Assembly (NCBI GenBank): GCA_900754795.1
Contig: CAAEEA010000060.1
Coordinates: 1 to 24,109 of the forward strand
Source: Clostridia bacterium
GTDB taxonomy: Bacteria; Bacillota; Clostridia; Peptostreptococcales; Anaerovoracaceae
DNA length: 24,109 nucleotides
Direction of reading: 5' to 3'
Shown: piece after piece, positions 8,539 to 15,191 of the stretch
Position numbering within the stretch: position 1 is the stretch's first letter
How the letters are laid out: every line of letters starts with the position of its first letter
Made by a program: the position numbers and the translations under genes
Notes under the pieces: generated by a model
Databases searched by the model: none
The model's input: only the letters and a program-made list of their open reading frames with translations
Told to the model about the DNA's origin: nothing

Positions 8539-8925
8539 TCACTTCTCTTTATCCTGAGTCCGCGCGGGCTTCGTATTTTCCACATAAATTCTTACGATCT
8601 CTCCCGCTCCGCTTATGCGTTTGTCATCGCATCCTCTGAGCAGCGCTGTGATCTCGTCACAGGTGCGTATGTACTCCTCGCTGCCTTCTGAAGAATATTT
8701 TGTTCCGGCGAGCAGATAGTTAGGAGTTGCGTTCAGAGCCTGGCACATCATGTAAAATGTGGTGAGCGACATCCCTTTGTTGCTGTATTCTACATCTGCC
8801 GTAAACTGGACAGATACGCCGGCTTTTTCAGCCAGCTCCTCTCTGGTCATCCCAAGGGAATTCCTGCTGCTCATTATTCTTTTTCCTATGTCTGCCTTGT
8901 CTGGTAAGTCGAATAATTCCCCCAT
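8539..8925 (-). CDS. XRE-family transcriptional regulator
   Basis: A 128-residue DNA-binding protein. The helix-turn-helix covers roughly residues 13-68: IGKRIMSSRNSLGMTREELAEKAGVS, quoted in part, followed by YSNKGMSLTTFYMMCQALN, the pattern of Cro/CI-type HTH domains. The C-terminal 55 residues are charged and have no recognised domain. AAAGGAG precedes the ATG at 8925. An 8-base inverted repeat (8963-8985) lies just upstream and is a natural candidate for autoregulation. It follows the sigma factor gene on the same strand after 121 bases. Confidence 0.88.
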   Translation of the reverse strand: MGELFDLPDKADIGKRIMSSRNSLGMTREELAEKAGVSVQFTADVEYSNKGMSLTTFYMMCQALNATPNYLLAGTKYSSEGSEEYIRTCDEITALLRGCDDKRISGAGEIVRIYVENTKPARTQDKEK

Positions 8926-8962
8926 TTTTGTCTCCTTTGATTAGTATGTGAATACATTTTAC

Positions 8963-8985
8963 CACATTTTTTCAAGCAAAATGTG
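8963..8985. promoter_or_regulatory. Palindromic operator candidate upstream of the XRE gene
   Basis: CACATTTT (8963-8970) and AAAATGTG (8978-8985) form a perfect inverted repeat with a 7-base spacer. It sits 38-60 bases ahead of the regulator start and close to a -10-like TAAAAT on the minus strand (8958-8963 region). Related half-sites (TATGTG, ACATTTT) occur at 8945-8960. Size and position suit an XRE dimer binding its own promoter; this is inference. Confidence 0.5.
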
Positions 8986-9046
8986 ATTTTTTCTCCTTAA
9001 AGATACACTAATTAAACTTTTAGCTGAAACATCTGCAGGTTGTTTT

Positions 9047-9631
9047 TTAGTAGCTGTGAGGAGAATACCATGACTCCCTTATCTCTTTTTCTATGTGCTG
9101 CCGCAGATGTTCCTTTGCTCTCCTTGCCAGAGTCCTCACGTTAGAATCGCTCTCACCTGTTATCAGAGCTATCTCACGGTGCTTGTATCCGTATATGTAA
9201 TGAAGCAGCAGGACTTTTCTCTCTTTTTCGTTCAGCGCCATGATGATGTCCCAGAGCTTTTCTGAGCTTATCCTGTCCAGCATATGGTCAAGCTGACGGT
9301 CTGACTCGACTCCGGAATCTATGAGCCGTCTCGTTTTGTCCGCGTCAAAAGAATATTCATGTAAATTCTTCAGAGAGTTCTTTCTCATGTATTTGTATGC
9401 TTTTCTCTTGGATATTTTCAGCAGCCAGTATTTCATCCTGTTTACATCCCGGAGCTTGTCCAGCCCTGACAGCGCTTCGATAAAAGTATCCTGTGCGATA
9501 TCGTCGATATCATCGCATCTGACGCCGATAGTGCTTACATAATGCACGACTTCCCTGTAATATCCGAGGAGCATTTGAACCTTTTCTTCATATGATGGGT
9601 AAACTGTTTCTTCTGATTTTTCTACGCACAT
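9047..9631 (-). CDS. RNA polymerase sigma-70 family factor (ECF-like)
   Basis: A 194-residue two-domain sigma factor. Region 2 is seen in DDIAQDTFIEAL (about 43-54) and in MKYWLLKISKRKAYKYMRK (about 66-84), the usual -10 recognition part. Region 4 is seen in ALNEKERKVLLLHYIYGYKHREIA (about 133-156, quoted in part), with an HTH ending in SNVRTLARRAKEHLR. Regions 1 and 3 are lacking, as in ECF factors. No anti-sigma gene lies beside it, so control may come from the neighbouring XRE proteins. It has its own promoter at 9688-9717. The ribosome binding site before the ATG at 9631 is weak (AGTAGG). Confidence 0.9.
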   Translation of the reverse strand: MCVEKSEETVYPSYEEKVQMLLGYYREVVHYVSTIGVRCDDIDDIAQDTFIEALSGLDKLRDVNRMKYWLLKISKRKAYKYMRKNSLKNLHEYSFDADKTRRLIDSGVESDRQLDHMLDRISSEKLWDIIMALNEKERKVLLLHYIYGYKHREIALITGESDSNVRTLARRAKEHLRQHIEKEIRESWYSPHSY

Positions 9632-9687
9632 GATATCTGCCTACTCTTCTTTCTTATTTTTAGAATCTTTTTTATCGGATAATATTT

Positions 9688-9717
9688 ATTATACTCCCAT
9701 CCACACTCACTTTTCAA
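9688..9717 (-). promoter_or_regulatory. Promoter of the sigma factor gene
   Basis: On the minus strand TTGAAA (9712-9717) and TATAAT (9688-9693) are 18 bases apart. The leader to the ATG at 9631 is about 50 bases. The 244-base divergent gap to the plus-strand XRE gene also holds the palindrome ACTG-T-CAGT (9741-9749), a possible operator. Confidence 0.7.
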
Positions 9718-9875
9718 TCTGTCTTCTGATACACAATGTTACTGTCAGTTACACTTTTTATACTGTTTGGGTGTATTAAATCATTTTTTATATTTTTTCC
9801 GGAATCATGCAACTTTTTGAATGTTTTTGGACACTTATTTACAGAAGCAAAATTTAACAAACCAGGAGATCTGTA

Positions 9876-10295
9876 ATGAAATTAGAAACACAAGACACAA
9901 TAGCGGCAAATCTGAGAACACTCCGTATAACCACTCGTCTGAGTCAGGCTGAGATCGCCGCCAACGTAGGAACGAGCAGACCGCTTTATACTCACTATGA
10001 GCTCGGAGACCGCACTCAGGACGCTGAGGTTCTGTATAACCTCGCGAAATTCATGAATCTCGAAATGGAAATGCTTTTTGAAAAAGACCCGCAGAAGTTT
10101 TTTGCCTACATAGCAAACAGAAGTGACGATGAGGACCTCAATGAACTCATCCGTATCTACAAGCAGCTTTCGCCTTATTCCAAAGGTATGCTGATGGAAA
10201 AAGCCTGCACTCTGCTCGAAAAAGACAGTGAAAGCAGCGGAAGCCGCCTGTCTGTCTTTGAACGCGAGAATTTCTGGACCGGCGGACAGCCCTGA
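9876..10295 (+). CDS. XRE-family transcriptional regulator
   Basis: A 139-residue protein with a clear N-terminal Cro/CI-type HTH: IAANLRTLRITTRLSQAEIA, then VGTSRPLYTHYELGDRTQDAEVLYNLAKFM (about residues 9-60, quoted in part). The C-terminal half contains DLNELIRIYKQLSPYSKGMLMEKACTLLE, quoted in part, a helical stretch common in small XRE regulators that probably mediates dimer formation. AGGAG lies 9 bases before the ATG. It is divergent from the sigma factor gene, an arrangement that suggests it regulates that gene. Its own promoter is not clear. Confidence 0.87.
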   Translation: MKLETQDTIAANLRTLRITTRLSQAEIAANVGTSRPLYTHYELGDRTQDAEVLYNLAKFMNLEMEMLFEKDPQKFFAYIANRSDDEDLNELIRIYKQLSPYSKGMLMEKACTLLEKDSESSGSRLSVFERENFWTGGQP

Positions 10296-10415
10296 TCCGC
10301 AAAGAAAAATTCACCTCAGTCAGCTCCGCCGGACCTGAATTCAATAGATGTTGGCTTTTTGCGTCATCGGAGCCAAAACAGACAACACCGGCCCGGCTGC
10401 AAAATAGAAACTGAA

Positions 10416-10449
10416 AACCTCAGACAACCGGTGAAGATTGTCTGAGGTT
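10416..10449 (-). terminator. Terminator of the LCP gene
   Basis: AACCTCAGACAA (10416-10427) pairs perfectly with TTGTCTGAGGTT (10438-10449). It ends 7 bases beyond the LCP stop, and on the minus strand it is followed by TTTCAGTTTCTATTTT. The plus-strand XRE gene ends 120 bases away and may use it as well. Confidence 0.8.
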
Positions 10450-10455
10450 TGTCTG

Positions 10456-12000
10456 TTATGCGGCAATCGCCGCGTTTGTATTGTTATTACCGTTTCCGGT
10501 TCCGCCGGCGCCAGCATTATCTCCGGTCTGGCCGCCGCCTCCCGGAGTATTCTCAGAGCCGCCGGTCTGACCGCCTGAACCGCCGCCTGTCTCTCCGTCG
10601 TTACCGTCCTGGGAACCTTCGGTCTGGTCATCGCCTCCCGGAGTATTCTCAGAGCCGCCGGTCTGGTCGTCTCCTTCCGGAGTATCCTCAGAGTCGCCGT
10701 TCTGGCCGTCTCCTTCCGGTTTAGGCGCAGGTTTACCGTTTTCGCCGGTTCCGCCGGTCTGACTTTCCGAGCCGTTGCCCGAACCTTCGCTCTGCGGAGG
10801 CTCAGTTACGACGCTTCCCTGTGAGGTGTCTATCTGTTCCTGCTGTTCGTTTTCGATATTTCCGGCGTTTCTTTCAGCTTCGATCCTTGAAGCTATCGTT
10901 CCGCTGATAGTAGATACCATGGCCGACGGAACATAGTCCTCCTGGCCGAAGAATTTCTGATGAAGTTCAGTAACGTTTGCCGCAAGATCTGACGGGAATA
11001 CGTAAGACACTCCGTTTATATAACCGGTGCTCACGTTATAAGGCCAGCCGTCGGTGCCTATTATGTTGTACTGCGGCAGCCTGATGGCAAGTCCCAGTAT
11101 ATCTCCCATTGAAAGGTTTGTCTGTACCTGAGGAGTCATCATATCAATTATGTCTCTCAGCTCGCCGAAAGACATGCCTTTCATCTTTTCGGTGACAAGG
11201 GTGATAACGGTACGCATTCTCTCTGTACGCTTAAAGTCATCGCCTACGCCTTTTCTGATACGTCCGTAAGAAACAGCCTGCACGCCTTCGAGAGTCTGCG
11301 GTCCCGCCTGCTCAACAAGGGCGTAGTCTTCTCTGCCTATGTTGTTTGCGGTCTGAATCGTATATTTGTTGAGCTGCTGTATCTCATAATCCTGAACGTC
11401 TACTTCTATACCGCCCACAGCGTCCACCAGATCGGCCACGGCCTTGAAGTTCACAACCACATAATTGCTTATGTTGAGGTCAAGCGCCTGATTGAGGGAT
11501 TTCATGGTCATCTCCGGTCCGCCGTATACGCAGGCGTGAGTTATCTTGTCGTAGGTAGAAGTATCTCCCAGCTTCAGATAAGTATCCCTGTATACCGAAA
11601 GGATCTTGACGTCGCTGGTCTCCGCGTTTATGCTGACGATCATTATCGCGTCGCTTCGCGTTCCTTTGAGATTATCCATATCACGGCTGTCAACGCCCAG
11701 AAGCAGTATGTTATAATATCCGTCAACGTCTACCAGGGAAAGATCATAATCCTCCGGAGTGGCGTTATGTATCTGTCCGTATAATTTATTAAAATATGAA
11801 AAAGCAAACACTCCCACTGTCAGCACAAGTACCAGAAGTACGATACCGGCGACAAAGAGGACTTTTTTCCAGGTTTTGAGTCCTGAAAACCAGCTTTTGA
11901 ATCTTGCGAGCTTCTGTCCTTTTTTCTTTGCGGAAGCCGATCCGTTGTATCCGTCTCCTGCGCCGGAGCCGGAGCGTTTCTTTCGTTCGATCCTGCTCAT
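10456..12000 (-). CDS. LytR-CpsA-Psr (LCP) family cell-wall glycopolymer ligase
   Basis: LCP enzymes transfer polymers such as teichoic acids or capsule from a lipid carrier to peptidoglycan on the outer face of the membrane. The 514-residue protein has a basic cytoplasmic N-terminus, one membrane segment at about 46-69, and an extracellular LCP domain at about 95-285. Visible LCP motifs are LLGVDSR (100-106), TRSDAIM (114-120), SVYRDTY (135-141) and VSYGRIRK (243-250); the Asp and Arg residues bind the pyrophosphate. After residue 385 comes a Gly/Ser/Thr/Asp/Glu-rich low-complexity tail with internal repeats (QTGGSENTPGG), probably a flexible extension into the wall. AAAGGAG precedes the ATG. 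A promoter lies at 12052-12080. Confidence 0.92.
   Translation of the reverse strand: MSRIERKKRSGSGAGDGYNGSASAKKKGQKLARFKSWFSGLKTWKKVLFVAGIVLLVLVLTVGVFAFSYFNKLYGQIHNATPEDYDLSLVDVDGYYNILLLGVDSRDMDNLKGTRSDAIMIVSINAETSDVKILSVYRDTYLKLGDTSTYDKITHACVYGGPEMTMKSLNQALDLNISNYVVVNFKAVADLVDAVGGIEVDVQDYEIQQLNKYTIQTANNIGREDYALVEQAGPQTLEGVQAVSYGRIRKGVGDDFKRTERMRTVITLVTEKMKGMSFGELRDIIDMMTPQVQTNLSMGDILGLAIRLPQYNIIGTDGWPYNVSTGYINGVSYVFPSDLAANVTELHQKFFGQEDYVPSAMVSTISGTIASRIEAERNAGNIENEQQEQIDTSQGSVVTEPPQSEGSGNGSESQTGGTGENGKPAPKPEGDGQNGDSEDTPEGDDQTGGSENTPGGDDQTEGSQDGNDGETGGGSGGQTGGSENTPGGGGQTGDNAGAGGTGNGNNNTNAAIAA
10536..10705. repeat. Tandem repeat within the LCP tail
   Basis: A 34-base sequence beginning CGCCTCCCGGAGTATTCTCA occurs identically at 10536-10569 and 10632-10665 (period 96). 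A third, degenerate copy lies at about 10671-10705. It encodes the QTGGSENTPGG repeats of the LCP C-terminus. The nucleotide-level identity indicates recent duplication or slippage rather than selected amino-acid similarity alone. Confidence 0.85.
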
Positions 12001-12051
12001 TTTTTCTCCTTTGTTTTTTTAATTTGATTTTCAAAAAATTTTCCGGATTAT

Positions 12052-12080
12052 AGTCTATCATACCAAAGCCTGATTGTAAA
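12052..12080 (-). promoter_or_regulatory. Promoter of the LCP gene
   Basis: On the minus strand TTTACA (12075-12080) and TAGACT (12052-12057) are 17 bases apart. An overlapping TATAAT at about 12047-12052 is an alternative -10 box with a poorer -35. Confidence 0.55.
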
Positions 12081-12125
12081 TGTTTCCCGCTAAAATAAGT
12101 CACAAACTACACACATCCGACACTT

Positions 12126-12233
12126 TTACCGCTTTCGCCGGCGGCCTCTGTAGGGCGATCTGCGGCCGTAAAAAAGAACGAACCCGACAGCTATGTTTAT
12201 GATCGCCAGAATATATATGATCTCCCGTTCCAT
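12126..12233 (-). CDS. 35-residue single-pass membrane microprotein
   Basis: The ATG at 12233 has AAAGGAGAG at ideal distance and its own promoter (12253-12281). The product reads MEREIIYILAIINIAVGFVL, then FYGRRSPYRGRRRKR. It is one hydrophobic helix (about residues 5-22) with a strongly basic tail of nine Arg/Lys, so the positive-inside rule places the C-terminus in the cytoplasm. No family is recognised. It lies between spoVAE and the LCP gene on the same strand. The tailored promoter and ribosome binding site are the main evidence that it is real. A role as a small regulator or subunit of a membrane complex is possible but unsupported. Confidence 0.6.
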   Translation of the reverse strand: MEREIIYILAIINIAVGFVLFYGRRSPYRGRRRKR

Positions 12234-12252
12234 TTTCTCTCCTTTATGGAAA

Positions 12253-12281
12253 ATTTTACCATAAAATGCCGGGTCGGTCAA
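12253..12281 (-). promoter_or_regulatory. Promoter of the 35-residue membrane protein gene
   Basis: On the minus strand TTGACC (12276-12281) and TAAAAT (12253-12258) are 17 bases apart. The start site near 12246 leaves a leader of only about 13 bases containing AAGGAGAG. The -10 box lies inside a near-perfect palindrome, TATGG...CCATA (12245-12263). Confidence 0.75.
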
Positions 12282-12295
12282 TACGTCCTGTTTTT

Positions 12296-12652
12296 TTACC
12301 GTTTAGGCGAATGGGGTTCAAAAATGAGAGAAATCAGATAGCCGAAGGCAAGGGCGACGCCTATCCCCGCCGCGGCCGCTTCAACCGGTCCCGTCAGCAC
12401 TCCGAAAAGCCCCTCTTTTGCCCCTTCGACAGCCCCTCTGGCAAGATTGTATCCGAATCCCGGAAGGGGCACGGTAGCGCCGCACCCGGCCAGATCGACC
12501 AGAGGCTGATAAAGGCCGGCAGCTTCCAGAACAGCTCCCGATATTACAAAGATTACCAGTATTCTGGGGGCGGTAAGAGACGTTACGTCCATAAGGATCT
12601 GACCTGCCACGCAGATTCCGCCGCCGATGATAAAAGCCCAGACATAATCCAA
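12296..12652 (-). CDS. spoVAE: Stage V sporulation protein AE
   Basis: A 118-residue integral membrane protein with three hydrophobic segments and the conserved PLPGFGYNLARGAVEGAKEG region (63-82), typical of SpoVAE/SpoVAEb. With SpoVAC and SpoVAD it forms the channel system that moves calcium dipicolinate into the forespore and out again on germination. The start is TTG at 12652, directly adjoining the spoVAD stop codon; AGGAGGTGA sits 7 bases ahead of it, inside the end of spoVAD. The length agrees with the family. It is the last gene of the spoVACDE operon. Confidence 0.95.
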   Translation of the reverse strand: MDYVWAFIIGGGICVAGQILMDVTSLTAPRILVIFVISGAVLEAAGLYQPLVDLAGCGATVPLPGFGYNLARGAVEGAKEGLFGVLTGPVEAAAAGIGVALAFGYLISLIFEPHSPKR

Positions 12653-13717
12653 CTATCTCACCTCCTGTATCTGTGTTCTTTCCGTTTTAAGCGATACGGC
12701 ATGGGCAATGCCGGGAATGCTTTCTCCCTGCATGGGAGATATGGAAGAAAGAAGCGCCCCGGTGGACATGAGCAGCAGCCTGTTTATCCTGCCTTCTTCC
12801 ATCTGCTTCAGCAGATAACCGGAAAACACGGCCGCTGAACAGCCGCATCCGCTGCCCCCTCCGTCCACATCCTGATCTTTGCTGAATATCATGGCGCCGC
12901 AGTCGTCATAGCGGGTAAAAACGCTCTTGCTGTCCACGCCGGCATCCTGCAGCAAATCTTTCATGATGTCTTTTCCTATGAACCCCAGATCTCCCGTGAC
13001 AACGAGGTCATAGTGATCAAGATCTCTGCCTGTGTCTTCAAGATGATTCAGGAGTGTATCCACCGCCGCCGGTACCATGGCGGCTCCCATCTGGTTGGCG
13101 TCTCTGATTCCGGCGTCTATCACTTTTCCTATGGTGGCCGACTCCACCCTTATCCTGACAGGTCTGTCTTTATCGTTATTCTCCGCGGCAGAAACCACGA
13201 CGGCTCCCGCCGCCGTAGCCGTCCACTGAGCTGACGGCGGCCGCTGATTTCCGTGTTCTACCGGCATACGGAACTGTCTTTCCGCCGTACAGAAGTGGCT
13301 GGAAGCGCCTGTCAGCACATTGCGCGCGAAACCTCCGTCTATGAGTATGGAACCGAGCAGCAGAGACTCGGTCATAGTTGAACACGCGCCATAAAGACCG
13401 AGAAAAGGCACGTGCATGTCCCGGGCCATAAAAGAAGAAGACATGAGCTGATTGAGAAGATCTCCGCTGAGCATGGCGTCTATCTGTTCAGGTCTGAGCC
13501 CGGCTCTGGCCACAGCCTTGTTCATCGCTTCTTTGAGCATTTTGCTTTCGGCTTTCTCCCATGACTTTTCACCGTACATGTCGTCACTCAGTATATGGTC
13601 AAAATACTTTGCCAAAGGCCCTTCTCCTTCTTTTACCCCCGCGGTATTGCCTCTGCCTGTTATCACCGGCTCTGACGGAAATATAAACGTCTGTCTGCCG
13701 GTTTTTTTGTTCATCAT
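12653..13717 (-). CDS. spoVAD: Stage V sporulation protein AD
   Basis: A 354-residue soluble protein with a thiolase-like fold that binds dipicolinate at the inner spore membrane. Hallmarks are TFIFPSEPVITG near the N-terminus, the LYGACSTMTESL segment (catalytic-like Cys region), GASSHFCTAERQFR and a Gly/Cys-rich GGGSGCGCSA near the end. The start is taken as the ATG at 13717, because GGAGGCG lies 7 bases upstream; it overlaps the spoVAC stop, and a second ATG follows immediately at 13714. An upstream in-frame ATG at 13777 lies inside spoVAC and has no ribosome binding site. The gene is translationally coupled to both neighbours. Confidence 0.97.
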   Translation of the reverse strand: MMNKKTGRQTFIFPSEPVITGRGNTAGVKEGEGPLAKYFDHILSDDMYGEKSWEKAESKMLKEAMNKAVARAGLRPEQIDAMLSGDLLNQLMSSSFMARDMHVPFLGLYGACSTMTESLLLGSILIDGGFARNVLTGASSHFCTAERQFRMPVEHGNQRPPSAQWTATAAGAVVVSAAENNDKDRPVRIRVESATIGKVIDAGIRDANQMGAAMVPAAVDTLLNHLEDTGRDLDHYDLVVTGDLGFIGKDIMKDLLQDAGVDSKSVFTRYDDCGAMIFSKDQDVDGGGSGCGCSAAVFSGYLLKQMEEGRINRLLLMSTGALLSSISPMQGESIPGIAHAVSLKTERTQIQEVR

Positions 13718-14196
13718 AGTATCGCCTCCGCCGCCCAGTATATAAGACCGATCACCATGGCGCAGGATATGCCGCATACAAGCACGGGACCGGCTACGCT
13801 GAACATCTTTGATCCCACGCCGAGAACAGGACCCTCTTTTTTATATTCGATCCCGGGCGCGGCCATCGAATTGGCAAATCCCGTAATCGGCACGATGACT
13901 CCGGCTCCAGCGAATCTGGCTATGACGTCAAAAACGCCCAGACCGGTCAGTATCTGGGCCGCGGCGATCAGCGAAACCGTAACGTATATTGACGCCTCCT
14001 GCCGGGGGATTCCCTGGCCGATCAGAAAATCCTGATATTTCAAAGATACCGCGCATATGGCTCCCCCTGTGATAAACGCCCTGGCCGAATTCTTAAAATA
14101 TTCAGGCTTAGGTGTGAATCCGCTCACGTACTTTTCGTAAGCCTTTCCAATATCCTTTTTTTCCGGTTCTCTTTCCATTGCTGTGACCTCTTTCAT
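13714..14196 (-). CDS. spoVAC: Stage V sporulation protein AC
   Basis: A 160-residue membrane protein with about four hydrophobic segments after residue 40. It shows the family motifs YEKYV near the N-terminus and VPITGFANSMAAPGIEYKKEG (101-121, quoted in part). SpoVAC is the mechanosensitive pore of the dipicolinate channel. The start at 14196 has AAGGAG close by. A second ATG at 14178 has GAGGT upstream and would fit better if the forespore promoter at 14208-14235 is used, since its transcript would begin near 14201. spoVAA and spoVAB are absent, as is common in Clostridia. Confidence 0.96.
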   Translation of the reverse strand: MKEVTAMEREPEKKDIGKAYEKYVSGFTPKPEYFKNSARAFITGGAICAVSLKYQDFLIGQGIPRQEASIYVTVSLIAAAQILTGLGVFDVIARFAGAGVIVPITGFANSMAAPGIEYKKEGPVLGVGSKMFSVAGPVLVCGISCAMVIGLIYWAAEAIL

Positions 14197-14207
14197 TATT
14201 CTCCTTT

Positions 14208-14235
14208 TAGTATTTCCATTTTCGGCGATTTATGC
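14208..14235 (-). promoter_or_regulatory. Candidate sigma-G/F promoter of spoVACDE
   Basis: On the minus strand GCATA (14231-14235) and AATACTA (14208-14214) are 16 bases apart. They resemble the forespore sigma-G pattern (GHATR, then CATnnTA) with one mismatch in the -10. SpoVA genes are sigma-G dependent in Bacillus, so the position is biologically sensible. The plus-strand maf gene shares this 75-base gap and has a TATAAT at 14241-14246. Confidence 0.4.
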
Positions 14236-14271
14236 GATAATATAATAAATACTTGCTCAGGAGGTTTTTTA

Positions 14272-14850
14272 ATGGCCGACAGAAAATTTGTCCTGGCTTC
14301 AGGTTCACCCCGCCGTATAGAGATGATGAGAGCTCACGGACTCGATCCGGTCATATGCCCCGCCGATATCGAAGAAAATCTTCCCGCCATTGGCGGCATG
14401 AAAGAGACCGTCATGTTTCTCGCCCTCAAAAAAGCGCTTGCCGTGGAAAGTTCCAAAGATCCCCGGGTCGAAAAAGGCAGCGTTATTATCGCCGCGGATA
14501 CGGTGGTATATAAAGACGAAATCATGGGCAAACCGGCTGATTTTGACGACGGCCTGCGTATGCTCCGCGCCCTGCGCAATACATGGCATTATGTGGCAAC
14601 CGGCGTGGCTCTTGTAGAGGCCGGATCCATGAACGCCAGAGTTTTTACGGAAGTGACCAGAGTATGGTTCACCGATTACAGCGATGAAGAACTGAGAAAC
14701 TACCTTTTGACAGACGAAGCTTATGACAAGGCGGGCGGCTACGCCATACAGGGATATTTTTCACGCTTTGTAAAGCGTATAGAAGGAGATTTTAATACTG
14801 TGGTGGGCTTCCCGTGGGACAGGATAACCGCGGAAATAGAAAAACTATGA
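14272..14850 (+). CDS. maf: Maf-family nucleotide pyrophosphatase
   Basis: A 192-residue protein with the full Maf signature: LASGSPRR (8-15), IAADTVV (73-79, catalytic D76), the MGKP motif (85-88), DKAGGYAIQG (152-161) and EGDFNTVVGFP (171-181). The family hydrolyses non-canonical and canonical nucleoside triphosphates such as dTTP/UTP and is linked to septum formation control. AGGAGG lies 9 bases before the ATG. It is the only plus-strand gene in this stretch, inserted between the minus-strand dacF-DUF3343 pair and the spoVA operon. Confidence 0.95.
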   Translation: MADRKFVLASGSPRRIEMMRAHGLDPVICPADIEENLPAIGGMKETVMFLALKKALAVESSKDPRVEKGSVIIAADTVVYKDEIMGKPADFDDGLRMLRALRNTWHYVATGVALVEAGSMNARVFTEVTRVWFTDYSDEELRNYLLTDEAYDKAGGYAIQGYFSRFVKRIEGDFNTVVGFPWDRITAEIEKL

Positions 14851-14860
14851 GGTAATAAAC

Positions 14861-14884
14861 AGCAGGACGCTCCGGCGCCCTGCT
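14861..14884. terminator. Weak hairpin between convergent maf and DUF3343 genes
   Basis: AGCAGG (14861-14866) pairs with CCTGCT (14879-14884), and an inner CGC pairs with GCG. It overlaps the DUF3343 stop codon. Neither direction has a good T-tract, so termination is only inferred from its place between convergent genes. Confidence 0.45.
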
Positions 14885-15146
14885 ATCTTACTCTGTAATA
14901 CTGTTTTTCTCCTGACGGTTCTTCGTATATCTCATAAATGCCGCGAGGCACGATCTGTTTTCTTTCAAATACGTCTGCTATATCTTCTTCTGAGCCTGAC
15001 TTCATATATACGCCCGTACTGCACGACCTGGCGAGCTCCGCCGGCAGCCGTCTCAGCGCGGCGGCAAAACCGTTTTCATTAAGCATATCCTTGGCGTATG
15101 CCGCTTTGTAAAATGAAGAAAACGCGATAAGATATTCTTTTTCCAC
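14883..15146 (-). CDS. DUF3343 protein (putative Se/S carrier-like)
   Basis: An 87-residue soluble protein whose pattern matches DUF3343: FSSFYKAAYAKDMLNENG near the N-terminus, then RRLPAELARSCSTGVYM (33-49) with the single conserved Cys. In the family this cysteine is suspected to carry selenium or sulfur, but no activity is proven; here the residue after SC is Ser rather than the usual Gly. The start is GTG at 15146, with GAGGAGG 8 bases ahead. It follows dacF by 45 bases on the same strand and is probably cotranscribed. Confidence 0.8.
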   Translation of the reverse strand: MEKEYLIAFSSFYKAAYAKDMLNENGFAAALRRLPAELARSCSTGVYMKSGSEEDIADVFERKQIVPRGIYEIYEEPSGEKQYYRVR

Positions 15147-15191
15147 TTAAAAGCCTCCTCTGGTTTTCCGTCTCCTTTTCTTTTGTATGTA

